A stretch of DNA of 64,000 bases from Novisyntrophococcus fermenticellae (GTDB lineage Bacteria; Bacillota; Clostridia; Lachnospirales; Lachnospiraceae). Below are positions 34,408-43,436 of this stretch, piece after piece. The DNA lies in the NCBI RefSeq assembly GCF_018866245.1, contig NZ_CP076458.1, forward strand, positions 1,612,001-1,676,000, written 5' to 3'. The notes beneath the pieces were generated by a model. It worked only from the letters and a program-made list of their open reading frames with translations. It ran no database searches and had not been told where the DNA came from. The position numbers and the translations under genes are program-made. Every line of letters starts with the position of its first letter. Position 1 is the first letter of the stretch.

Positions 34408-34468
34408 ATTATACCTCCCGGTAGTCTCACATTAATTTCTTTTCTTTCGTGATGGGAAGTCTGTCCCG

Positions 34469-37390
34469 TTAATCATTGTGTACGTTAGAAGCACCTTCCT
34501 GTTCGGCAGTGCCGCTTAAAAGTGCATCTCTATCTTCCAGATTATAGTAATATTTTAATATATCCTTAGCTACCATAGCTGCGTTGGTAGAAGAATAACC
34601 ATATGGAATACGGATTGCCATGGAAATATCCTCCTGACTTTCCCCATGAGCAAACCCTATAAATAATCCGTGATTCGGACGCAAATCTGATTCCTGAGCT
34701 GTACCGGTTTTGCCCCATATATCAATCGGAAGCTCATTTAATTCATCTATGTTGTCAATTACCTTACTCATACCTGTATGGATGATATTCCAGGTACTAT
34801 CAGACAAATCCAGACTGCTGTCAGCTTTAGGTGCAAACTCTTCCACCATATTACCGGAGGAGTCCGTGACCTTGTCCAAAAGAGACAGACTGTAATTTGT
34901 CCCTTCATTGGCAAGGGTAGTTACGTAACGTGCCAATGCTACAGTTGTATAGCTATGTGTACCCTGTCCGATAGCGGAGGGGATTGGCAGCGAAGTTGAC
35001 ACCTGGGATTTGCTCTCAGTTATCTCAATTCCGGTTTTTTCGCCTAATTCGAACATATTCGCATATTGTTGAATTTTACTAAGGGCCAGATTCTGTGAAA
35101 AGTGTTGGTTTTCATCCAATCCCAGCTTGTAGGCTGTGGTACAGAAGAATACATTACAGGAGTTCTTTATCGCATTTACTACGTCAAGCGGACCATGTCC
35201 GGTCCTGACCACACAATTCAGATAATCGGTGGGATCTACCAGTCCCTCACCGAACCTTCCGGTACAGTTTATAACCGTACGGCTGTCTATCACCCCTTCT
35301 GTCAGTCCCGCAGCTGTTGTCACAAGCTTAAAGGTAGAACCCGGAGCCGTCCTCTGTTGTGTAGCCTTATTATAAAAGGGCGAGGACAGGTCGTTGTTAA
35401 GCTTTTTAAAATATTCTGTATCCATCTGATTTGCCAGCCTGTTATTATCATAACCCGGATAGGATACACAGGCAAGCAGTTTCCCGGTATTTGGCTCAGT
35501 GACTACCACAGAACCGGAGCAGGGATCAAGCGCGAGCTGTGCCGGAGTAATCTCCAGATTTTTAATCTTACTGGATAATAAATCAAAAGGTGTAAGCCTT
35601 CCGGTAATAAATTCCTGGTATTCCTGATCATCTTTTGTCAGGATGTTCTGATCATATAAAAGCTGACAGATGTCGTACCCTGATATCAGATCATCCATTA
35701 ACATATAATGATACAAAAGCCTGCTGAATTTTGTGTCCGCTGACAGCGTTTTGGAAATATAATCAGCCAATGCCTGATAGACTTCCGTGGAATTTAAATA
35801 GGTTTTTTCATCAGATATCTGGGTGATGTCAATCCAATTCTGGCTGGCAGCATAAGTAAGATATTCCTGAAGACTGATTGTACCGGCTTTCCACTTTTGA
35901 TATACCGTATCTGATTTTTCAATCTGATCCGAATCCAGAATATCAGTATTTGCCATCAGCATATCATCTACGATGTAAGTCATATACTCCTGCATCTCAG
36001 CACTTAAATCATTATAACTCTTTGGGACGGCTCCGGTCAATTCCAATTGGATTCTTTCGAAAATATCCGCCTGCTTTTGCTGAAATTTCGCAAGTACCGA
36101 CTTCTCGAGCTCCGTAGCGCCCTCCTGGCTGAAATGGTCGATATTAATTACGCTGTTGTCGATCAATGCCGTATAAACATCATAAATCGGGATTGGAAAT
36201 GAACTGTTGTCTTCAATGGTGGCCTTATCAATAGATTTAATATTCTGCAGGTTCATAACCAGTACACCTGCAATACGCTGCTCCAGAATCCTGTAAAATG
36301 CCTCCTGCAGATCTTTATCTATGGACAGATATACATCGTCTCCCTGAATTGGATTCTGTCTGGTGTTTTCGTCAACCTGAAGTACCTTCCCCACACTGTC
36401 CACAGTTACCTTTTCAAAGCCATCTTTCCCCTGAAGGGAGGTTTCCATATATTTCTCAATCCCGGATTTTCCGATGATGGAACTGCTGTTATATGTGGTG
36501 CTTTCATCCTGCAGCTCTTCCAGCTCTTCCGCAGAAGGCTTGCCGGTATAGCCCAGGATAGAAGCAAAATATTCGGCATCAACATACACACGCTTAGAAT
36601 CTTCCTGAATATCCACACCCTGCAGGCTGCTTAAGTTTTCTTTTACCGCAGCTACCGTTGCATCGCTGACACTGGTAGCCACAGTGACCGGCATATATTT
36701 CATGAATTCCGTAAGTCTGAGCTGATAACGGACGATAACAATCTGAAGCTGTTCCTGCTTTGTCAGTTCATCAGGAAGTCCGGCACTTGCCAGTTCCTCT
36801 TTTTTATATGGAGTTTTTGAATGAAACAATCCGAAACCACTTGTATTTGCTCCATCCATCAGGAAATTCATAAGGTCATCAGGCGAAGCCTGCTTTTGCT
36901 GTTCCGTAAGATCGTCAATATGTTTCTTTCCGTAGACATCCGCCCGGAAACGGTTCAAGGTGGTGCTTCCTTCCTGCAGATCATATATAAAGTTGCCATT
37001 TTCATCCACCTTAATATGAAAATCCGAATTCAGACTGTCGCCATTTTCCTGGATGAGCTTTACCAGATAATAGATTTCACTATTCAATGCAAGATTTTTT
37101 TCACGCCGGTTATTATAGGTTCCATTGTCCTCAAGTGTAACAGAATTTGACAATTGATTATAGGCCAGCAGATTCCCATTACGGTCATAAATATTCCCAC
37201 GTGTACTCTTGAGAGCTCTGGTTTTTGTGATTTTCAAGTTAAAATCATCCGCATATTCTTCCCCATGAATGATTTGGAGAGAAAATAACCGGTAGATTAA
37301 TACGCCTGTTATCAGAATAAAGAAGCAAAGCAAGATCCCAGTCCGCTTTTCCCCCATCTTTTTAATCCAGTTTTTTATCTTTTTAACCAA
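34469..37390 (-). CDS. mrdA: Penicillin-binding protein 2 (elongation transpeptidase), extended
   Basis: A 973-residue class B PBP. One transmembrane helix (about 18-38) is followed by the dimerisation domain and the transpeptidase domain with SxxK (GSTFK, about 684), SxN (NSCN, about 742) and KTG (KTGTAQ, about 893). It cross-links peptidoglycan with RodA. It is about 300 residues longer than the usual 630-700; the extra part lies mainly between residues about 390 and 650 and is acidic and helix-rich. It overlaps mreD by 16 bases. Confidence 0.94.
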   Translation of the reverse strand: MVKKIKNWIKKMGEKRTGILLCFFILITGVLIYRLFSLQIIHGEEYADDFNLKITKTRALKSTRGNIYDRNGNLLAYNQLSNSVTLEDNGTYNNRREKNLALNSEIYYLVKLIQENGDSLNSDFHIKVDENGNFIYDLQEGSTTLNRFRADVYGKKHIDDLTEQQKQASPDDLMNFLMDGANTSGFGLFHSKTPYKKEELASAGLPDELTKQEQLQIVIVRYQLRLTEFMKYMPVTVATSVSDATVAAVKENLSSLQGVDIQEDSKRVYVDAEYFASILGYTGKPSAEELEELQDESTTYNSSSIIGKSGIEKYMETSLQGKDGFEKVTVDSVGKVLQVDENTRQNPIQGDDVYLSIDKDLQEAFYRILEQRIAGVLVMNLQNIKSIDKATIEDNSSFPIPIYDVYTALIDNSVINIDHFSQEGATELEKSVLAKFQQKQADIFERIQLELTGAVPKSYNDLSAEMQEYMTYIVDDMLMANTDILDSDQIEKSDTVYQKWKAGTISLQEYLTYAASQNWIDITQISDEKTYLNSTEVYQALADYISKTLSADTKFSRLLYHYMLMDDLISGYDICQLLYDQNILTKDDQEYQEFITGRLTPFDLLSSKIKNLEITPAQLALDPCSGSVVVTEPNTGKLLACVSYPGYDNNRLANQMDTEYFKKLNNDLSSPFYNKATQQRTAPGSTFKLVTTAAGLTEGVIDSRTVINCTGRFGEGLVDPTDYLNCVVRTGHGPLDVVNAIKNSCNVFFCTTAYKLGLDENQHFSQNLALSKIQQYANMFELGEKTGIEITESKSQVSTSLPIPSAIGQGTHSYTTVALARYVTTLANEGTNYSLSLLDKVTDSSGNMVEEFAPKADSSLDLSDSTWNIIHTGMSKVIDNIDELNELPIDIWGKTGTAQESDLRPNHGLFIGFAHGESQEDISMAIRIPYGYSSTNAAMVAKDILKYYYNLEDRDALLSGTAEQEGASNVHND

Positions 37391-37902
37391 GGTAACTCCT
37401 GTCCTTCCATTTCGTTCTCCACAAGTTTCTTATTCAGTTTGTAAAGAGGCCGGTAGATAATAATAGATATCACAATGGTGTACACCATCTCAGGGATGAT
37501 AATGTGCTGAAAATAACCCATGAAATCCAGTCTCACCCGCATCAAAAACTGCAATATATATGTGATAACACAGTATACAAAATCACTGAGTCCAATCAAA
37601 ATCACCGGAACTTTGATATCTTCATCATAAAACACCTTATACAAGAAACCATTCAGATAGCCAATATACATATAAATCAAGGCGTTCATCCCAACTGTTC
37701 CACTGTAGAGTAAATCAATACATAAGCCGCAGAAAAAGCCAATCCAGATTCCACTTTTCTTCCCTCTCATAAACCCGAATGTAACAGTCAGTATGAGAAG
37801 AAGATTCGGAGCCACAGAAGCAACGGTCAGTGTTTTGAAAATCGTTGTCTGTATGATGAATGTAAGGATGATTAGGAGAGCAATAATTAATTTTCTGCGC
37901 AT
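37375..37902 (-). CDS. mreD: Rod shape-determining protein MreD
   Basis: A 175-residue integral membrane protein with five to six hydrophobic segments, beginning MRRKLIIALLIILTFIIQTTIF, typical of MreD. It belongs to the elongasome and links MreC with RodA/PBP2. It overlaps mreC by one base and PBP2 by 16. Confidence 0.9.
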   Translation of the reverse strand: MRRKLIIALLIILTFIIQTTIFKTLTVASVAPNLLLILTVTFGFMRGKKSGIWIGFFCGLCIDLLYSGTVGMNALIYMYIGYLNGFLYKVFYDEDIKVPVILIGLSDFVYCVITYILQFLMRVRLDFMGYFQHIIIPEMVYTIVISIIIYRPLYKLNKKLVENEMEGQELPWLKR

Positions 37903-38753
37903 TAATTGCCTCCTGTCTGCTTCAACTGTCTGATAACCAGAACCTCACTGATATGTTCAAAATCCACAACCGGTATCAGGTAACCGGTATTTGTAAGATG
38001 ATTGGGATCTTCTGTAACCTCACTGACATAACCAATGAGGATTCCTTTCAGATACTTATCACTGATTTCTGAAGTCACAAGTTTTTCTCCGACAGTCACC
38101 GCACTGGCCGCATTCATCTGGCTAAAGGCGAGCTTGCCTTCTTCTATTAACCTCAGATCTCCGGATATAATACAGGTATCACTGGTAGATACAGTCATCG
38201 CACTCACATTGCTGGAATCATCAATAATAGAGCGAACGGTAGCCCAGTCAGGACCCACTTCAGTCACAAGCCCGACAAGTCCCCCTCCGGCTATTACATT
38301 CATATCTTTTTCTATTCCATGATTGGAACCACGGTTAATTGTAAATGAGTGGAACCAATTGCCCGGGTTACGGGCGATTACCTCCGCAGCCACTTTTTCA
38401 TACTCAGAGTAATCTTTATCAAGCTGGTATAACTGCTGTAAATCGCTTAGTTCCTTCTGACTTTGAACAAGGAGATTATTCTGTTCGGTTAAATCATCAA
38501 TCTTGTTCTTCAGTTCTTTATTTTCTTTGGACAGGTTCTCAGCATTTCGGAATCGCTGTCCTTTCTGGGTCAGCCATTTGCCAACCTCATTAATACCATT
38601 CTGAAATGGAACTATGCAAAAACCCACTGCGTTCCTGACCGGTCCTACTGATACAACATCGGTGAAAGTCAGTGCAGCGGCACTGATGCAGACAAAGGTT
38701 AGAATAATCAGTAAATGTTTACTGTTCAGCTGAAATTTATTTTTTTTCTTCAT
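37902..38753 (-). CDS. mreC: Rod shape-determining protein MreC
   Basis: A 283-residue bitopic protein. One N-terminal transmembrane helix (about 14-34), a coiled coil at about 65-105 (ENKELKNKIDDLTEQNN) and the extracellular beta domain with NRGSNHGIEKDMNVI and GLVG are visible. It activates PBP2. Two ATGs are close together; 38753 is better spaced from AAGGGG than 38759. Confidence 0.94.
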   Translation of the reverse strand: MKKKNKFQLNSKHLLIILTFVCISAAALTFTDVVSVGPVRNAVGFCIVPFQNGINEVGKWLTQKGQRFRNAENLSKENKELKNKIDDLTEQNNLLVQSQKELSDLQQLYQLDKDYSEYEKVAAEVIARNPGNWFHSFTINRGSNHGIEKDMNVIAGGGLVGLVTEVGPDWATVRSIIDDSSNVSAMTVSTSDTCIISGDLRLIEEGKLAFSQMNAASAVTVGEKLVTSEISDKYLKGILIGYVSEVTEDPNHLTNTGYLIPVVDFEHISEVLVIRQLKQTGGN

Positions 38754-38777
38754 ATTCATATTCCCCTTACGGCAGTT

Positions 38778-39788
38778 CTATTGTTTCGTCACAGGATATG
38801 CAAAGTGATGCAGAGCGGGATGTGTAATCAGTTCCTTTAGTCCACAGACTGTACACAGGTCATAGTAGAGAGACAACTGAACAGAATAATCCAATTCTTT
38901 ACTCAAAAACTTATCCATATGAGGAATTCTGGTACTGCCTCCTGTGAGATATATGCCCTCTTTTTTTATATTCGCACGAATCTGGGGTGGAATTCTCTGG
39001 ATTACTTTGCGTATCTCTGCAGCCATCTGCTTTGTCCTCTCCATGATTGCAGTATTTACTGTGGATGAAGTGACGATTCCGTCTCTTGGAATTCCATTGA
39101 CACAGTCCATCCCCATAACCTTACGCCCTTCTTTTTTCTGGGGATCCATGTCGGCCAGGGCGAGTTTCAAACGTCTTGCCGTACGTATTCCCACCAGCAG
39201 GTTATTTTTTTTTCGTATATTACTGCGGATGGCATCGTTGAACTGGCCTCCCCCGATTGGAATCAATGTGCTGATAATCACTCTGCCGTCAGCAATTACC
39301 GATACCTCCGTGCTCTGGGATCCCATGTTGATAATCATAGAGCCCCTTGTACGGTTAAGTGGAATGCCCAAAGCAATTGCATCCAGAACAGGCCTGTCTA
39401 CCAGAAAGATTTTACACTTGCGTAGTTTGCCACGGCGTGCCACGGTATAGTAAGCACGCTTTTCAATCTTTGTCAATCCTGTTGGTACAGCAAAATAAAG
39501 TACCGGACGTCTGCCTACCGACAAACCGCTGCGGTTCAAAATTGTATGCAGGATTGCTTCTACCTGAAAAACATCCCCAATTTTGCCGTTGCTGATAGGC
39601 TCCTGCACCTTTACATCCACAGGTGTTTTTTCAAACATTTCATAGGCATCATTACCTATGCCCAGTATCTGCCCGTTCCTTCGTATGGCAATCATATTCT
39701 TTTCTTTTATAATTGTGTCTTTCCGGTGATCGTAAATCTTTATGACACTGCTGCCCAGATCTACACCAAAACTGTTATGAAGCATCAT
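38778..39788 (-). CDS. Divergent MreB-like actin homologue
   Basis: A 336-residue actin-fold protein in the mreB position ahead of mreCD. The phosphate-1 loop is present (GVDLGSSVIKIY, 8-19). Other ATP-site motifs are degenerate: the usual IEEPMAAAIG appears as VDRPVLDAIALG (about 130-141), the DIGGGTTE phosphate-2 loop appears as NMGSQSTE (154-161), and the adenosine motif LTGGGA is LTGGST. It may polymerise or bind nucleotide differently, or not hydrolyse it. No canonical mreB is in this window. The start ATG at 39788 is not well spaced from a ribosome binding site. Confidence 0.85.
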   Translation of the reverse strand: MMLHNSFGVDLGSSVIKIYDHRKDTIIKEKNMIAIRRNGQILGIGNDAYEMFEKTPVDVKVQEPISNGKIGDVFQVEAILHTILNRSGLSVGRRPVLYFAVPTGLTKIEKRAYYTVARRGKLRKCKIFLVDRPVLDAIALGIPLNRTRGSMIINMGSQSTEVSVIADGRVIISTLIPIGGGQFNDAIRSNIRKKNNLLVGIRTARRLKLALADMDPQKKEGRKVMGMDCVNGIPRDGIVTSSTVNTAIMERTKQMAAEIRKVIQRIPPQIRANIKKEGIYLTGGSTRIPHMDKFLSKELDYSVQLSLYYDLCTVCGLKELITHPALHHFAYPVTKQ

Positions 39789-39841
39789 GAGTGATTATAT
39801 ATCCCCTCTTTGGTATTGTTGCGGTTCTTTTCTCTTCCAGG

Positions 39842-40525
39842 TTATCCCAGGAGACTGGTAAAGACATGGTCCCCTATGATGATGTGATCAAGGAGTGTAA
39901 TTCCAAGTATCTCCCCCGCTTTTTGAATTCGCCGGGTTATCTGAAGATCTTCCTCACTGGGTGAAGCATCGCCGCTGGGATGGTTGTGAATCAATATAAT
40001 ATGGACTGCATGGAATCTCAAAGCTTCAAGAAAAAGTTCCCTGGGAGACAACAGGGAGCTGTTAACCGTGCCTGTAGTAAGTACGGTATCACCCAACAGA
40101 TGATTTTTGGTGTTCAGCATCATGCAGATTATCTTCTCCTGCTCCTCATGGCGCAGAAGTTCCATATAATAGTCGGCTATAGTCTCCGGATTGCTGAAAT
40201 CAAGCCTGCATCTGGATCCCGCACTGGAGATTCGCTTAGATAATTCTCCAATGCACTTAATCTGTACTGCTTTTACCTGGCCGACTCCTTTTATAGCCTG
40301 GAGTTCCTGCAGACTTAGGTGGTGAATGCCAAGAAGCCCCTCTTCCAGCCTGGATGCTTTCAAAACCTCACAGGCCAGATCTACGCAGGAATTTCCGGCT
40401 GTGCCGCTGCGCAGAATGACAGCAAGAAGTTCCGCATCCGACAGCTTCCAGGGGCCGTATCTCAGGCACTTTTCATAAGGCCGTTCGTCTTTTGGCAGTT
40501 CTTTCATCCGTGCTTTTGTAATCAT
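39842..40525 (-). CDS. radC: RadC family JAB-domain protein
   Basis: A 227-residue RadC-like protein. A helix-hairpin-helix (IKGVGQVKAVQIKC) is followed by a JAMM/MPN+ metalloprotease-like core with the HNHPSGDASPSEED motif (about 175-188). RadC was once linked to DNA repair, but its biochemical role is unknown. The start at 40525 has GAGGAG at a normal distance; the frame stays open further upstream to 40654 but has no site there. It is the first gene ahead of the MreB-like gene, as in many bacteria. Confidence 0.93.
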   Translation of the reverse strand: MITKARMKELPKDERPYEKCLRYGPWKLSDAELLAVILRSGTAGNSCVDLACEVLKASRLEEGLLGIHHLSLQELQAIKGVGQVKAVQIKCIGELSKRISSAGSRCRLDFSNPETIADYYMELLRHEEQEKIICMMLNTKNHLLGDTVLTTGTVNSSLLSPRELFLEALRFHAVHIILIHNHPSGDASPSEEDLQITRRIQKAGEILGITLLDHIIIGDHVFTSLLG

Positions 40526-40647
40526 ATGTTCTCCTCTGCCCTCTTCCCGGGTATCCCGGTATGCTGCATAAACCCCATACAGCAGACCTGCAGAGAAAGA
40601 TTCTAAATTTAATTCTAACACATTCCAAAAATAAAGTATATGACTTA

Positions 40648-42252
40648 TTAACAATTCATATATTTTTTACAGACTGCTTCTGCAATCACAAGTCCGTCCA
40701 TAGCGGCTGATGTAATTCCACCCGCATATCCGGTGCCTTCTCCACAGGGATAAATTCCTCTGACGGAAGACTCTTTTTCTTCATCTCTTACAATTCTTAC
40801 CGGAGATGATGTACGGCTTTCCACTCCTGAAATCAGTGCGTCCGGACGGTCAAAGCCTGGAATTTTTTTGCCGAAAGCCCGGATTCCTTCACAAAGGGAA
40901 TCTCCAATGATCGGAGGGAGAATTCTTCTTACATTAGAAAGCTCGTATTCGCCCTTAATACAGGGATGTACATCACCCAGGCTGATGCTCTTTTGATCTT
41001 TTGCAAAGTCATTATAGAGCTGAAGTGGAATCTTTCCCTGGCAGGATTGCCATGCAAGCTCCTCAAGACGGCGTTGAAAAGCTATTCCGTCCAGTATATG
41101 ACTTGTTCCATCCTGATGGTATTCCCGATAATCTTCCGGCGTTACTGTAACAATCAGCGCACTGTTGGCATTTTCACCGGAACGGTTCCGATAGCTCATT
41201 CCATTGACAGCCAGGCGTCCTTTTTCGGAAGAAGCATTGACAACGTAACCGCCCGGGCACATGCAGAAAGAATACACACCCCTGCCATTGCTCAGTTTAT
41301 GTGTGAGTTTGTAATTGGCGGCACCCAAAATACCCGGAGGATTTTCTCCATACTGAGCTTTCGTAATCATTTTCTGAGGATGCTCGATTCTGACACCCAC
41401 AGCAAATGACTTGGGTTCCATAATAAGCGCTTTTTCGTTTAGCATGAAAAATGTATCTCTGGCACTGTGCCCTATGGCCAGAATCAACGTCTGAACCGGA
41501 ATCCATTCCTTTTTATTAATTTCCAGAGCTTTCACCTCTCCGGCTTCAATACGGATATTCGTCATCTGGCTGCGAAAACGGAATTCACCTCCCATATCTT
41601 CTATGCGGCCGCGGAGATTTTGTAAAATTTTAATCAGCAGGTCCGTACCCAAATGGGGCTTTTGTTCGTATAGAATAGAAGCTGGTGCACCTGCTTCTAC
41701 AAAGATGCGCAAAACTTCTTTGTTCCTTCCATGCGGATCCTTTACAAGTGTATTTAACTTGCCGTCAGAAAAGGTTCCTGCTCCGCCTTCGCCAAACTGA
41801 ACATTGGAATTGGGATCCAACACACCAGATTTCCAGAAAAAATCCACTTTTTCTTTACGGGTCAACGCCTCATCTCCCCTCTCGAGGATCAGAGGATGAT
41901 AGCCTTGTCTTGCAAGAACATAGGCACAAAAGAGTCCGGCGGGACCACTCCCTACGATAACAGGCGGTACTTTCAGCAGACAATTTCCCGGTTCTGGATA
42001 GGTATAGGAGATTGGTTTGCTTGACATAATATTATTATGTCTACCTTTGCTCAATATTTTATATTCCTGTGATGTTTTTACATCTATCTGATATACGAAT
42101 GTAATGGGGAGCTTTCTGGCATCCACCGAGCGTTTCACAATTTCATAAGATTGCACCTGTTCCACCGGAATACGAAGCTCTTTTGCAATTTTTTCTTTTA
42201 GTTGTAAAGCTGTATGCTCCACCGGCAATTTCAGCTGGGTGATACGTATCAT
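40648..42252 (-). CDS. FAD-dependent dehydrogenase (NAD(FAD)-utilising family)
   Basis: A 534-residue flavoprotein. The FAD dinucleotide motif is PVIVGSGPAGLFCAYVLARQG (about residue 85, here cut to VGSGPAGLFCA), preceded by an N-terminal RNA/ACT-like 75-residue extension (MIRITQLKLPVEHT). A GEGGAGTFSDGKLNT motif and the C-terminal PCGEGTGYAGGITSAA complete the family pattern. The substrate is unknown. The start at 42252 has AAAGGAGG upstream and overlaps the previous stop (ATGA). Confidence 0.88.
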   Translation of the reverse strand: MIRITQLKLPVEHTALQLKEKIAKELRIPVEQVQSYEIVKRSVDARKLPITFVYQIDVKTSQEYKILSKGRHNNIMSSKPISYTYPEPGNCLLKVPPVIVGSGPAGLFCAYVLARQGYHPLILERGDEALTRKEKVDFFWKSGVLDPNSNVQFGEGGAGTFSDGKLNTLVKDPHGRNKEVLRIFVEAGAPASILYEQKPHLGTDLLIKILQNLRGRIEDMGGEFRFRSQMTNIRIEAGEVKALEINKKEWIPVQTLILAIGHSARDTFFMLNEKALIMEPKSFAVGVRIEHPQKMITKAQYGENPPGILGAANYKLTHKLSNGRGVYSFCMCPGGYVVNASSEKGRLAVNGMSYRNRSGENANSALIVTVTPEDYREYHQDGTSHILDGIAFQRRLEELAWQSCQGKIPLQLYNDFAKDQKSISLGDVHPCIKGEYELSNVRRILPPIIGDSLCEGIRAFGKKIPGFDRPDALISGVESRTSSPVRIVRDEEKESSVRGIYPCGEGTGYAGGITSAAMDGLVIAEAVCKKYMNC

Positions 42253-43436
42253 AACGCCTCCTTTGCTGCATGAAGGCCGGCCACTGCGCCACTGGACCAC
42301 GCCCATTGCAGATTATAACCGCCGCATGCGCCATCTATATCCACAACTTCTCCGGCAAAGTATAGCCCCGGGTGCTGCAGTGACTGGAGATGAACATCCA
42401 GTTCAGCCGTCAGGATTCCACCGGAGCAGACCTGCGCCTGCTGCAGTGAAGAAGATCCTTTGATAATTACGGGATAATGCTTACAGTTCCGGATTACTTC
42501 TCTTAAATCGGCTTCTTTTGGAGAAACAATCGGAATCAGTCTGGAAGGAATAAGACCAATCAGCTGTTCAGGCAGGCGTTTGTATGGGCAATTTTCTTCC
42601 CGCATCTCCAGATGATAGGAAACTTGCTCTTCTGTGAAGTCCGGTAAAAAATCCAATTCTACCAATACCGTACACCCCTCCTCAAGGGCTCTCACCGCAT
42701 AACGGCTCAGCTGGAAAACAGGGATTCCCGAAATTCCGTAGTCTGTCAGCTGGATTTCACCGGATTCGGTTTTCACAGGTCTCCCGTTTAGAAACAGCGT
42801 TGCCGCTCCCTGTACCCGTATACCTGCCCAACGGGAATACATACTGCTCTTTCCTCTTAATCCAGTCAGAGCCGGAAGCATAGGCAGCATACCGATGCCA
42901 AGCTGCCGGGCGAATATCCGTCCGGAGTCCGTGGCTCCATCTATGTTTGAAGCAGGACTTCCACAGGTTATAATCACCGCATCAGCCGAATATGCCCAGG
43001 TATCCGTCTTTATCATCCATTTCTGCCCGGAACATGAAATTTCTCTGACGGTCTCTCTTGTCTTAATCTTTACTTTACGATAAGCTGCTTCCATCAAAAG
43101 CACATCCAGTACGGCGGAAGCCTGGTCGCTGTTCGGATACATCCATCCGTTGCGGTTTTTAGAATAGATTCCCAGTTTTGAAAAAAACTGCAGAGTATCA
43201 GCCATGGAAAACTGAGCAAGAATTCCCATGGCATAATTTGGATCACTGCCTCTGTAATACTGCTTTTCCTGTACCACATTTGTAAAATTACATCTGCCGC
43301 TGCCTGAAGCCAGGAGCTTCTTTCCGGGTTTCTCATTTGTCTCAAGTATGGTTACCGAAGCGCCATTTCTTGCGGCTATAACGGATGCCATAAGCCCTGA
43401 GGCACCGCCGCCGATTATAATGATTGATTTACTCAT
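42249..43436 (-). CDS. BaiN/HI0933-like flavoprotein
   Basis: A 395-residue NAD(P)/FAD-dependent oxidoreductase. The FAD motif IIIGGGASGLMASVIAARNG opens the protein, and GKKLLASGSGRCNFTN and the C-terminal FAGEVVDIDGACGGYNLQWA are the HI0933/BaiN signatures. Some relatives act in bile acid dehydroxylation, but the family is broad, so that role should not be assumed. It overlaps its neighbours by four bases on each side, which indicates one operon with the FAD dehydrogenase. Confidence 0.88.
   Translation of the reverse strand: MSKSIIIIGGGASGLMASVIAARNGASVTILETNEKPGKKLLASGSGRCNFTNVVQEKQYYRGSDPNYAMGILAQFSMADTLQFFSKLGIYSKNRNGWMYPNSDQASAVLDVLLMEAAYRKVKIKTRETVREISCSGQKWMIKTDTWAYSADAVIITCGSPASNIDGATDSGRIFARQLGIGMLPMLPALTGLRGKSSMYSRWAGIRVQGAATLFLNGRPVKTESGEIQLTDYGISGIPVFQLSRYAVRALEEGCTVLVELDFLPDFTEEQVSYHLEMREENCPYKRLPEQLIGLIPSRLIPIVSPKEADLREVIRNCKHYPVIIKGSSSLQQAQVCSGGILTAELDVHLQSLQHPGLYFAGEVVDIDGACGGYNLQWAWSSGAVAGLHAAKEAL

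Noticed and set aside
42249..43436. Bile-acid 7-dehydroxylation gene baiN
   Set aside because: The protein is only a member of the broad HI0933/BaiN flavoprotein family, and no other bai gene is in the window.
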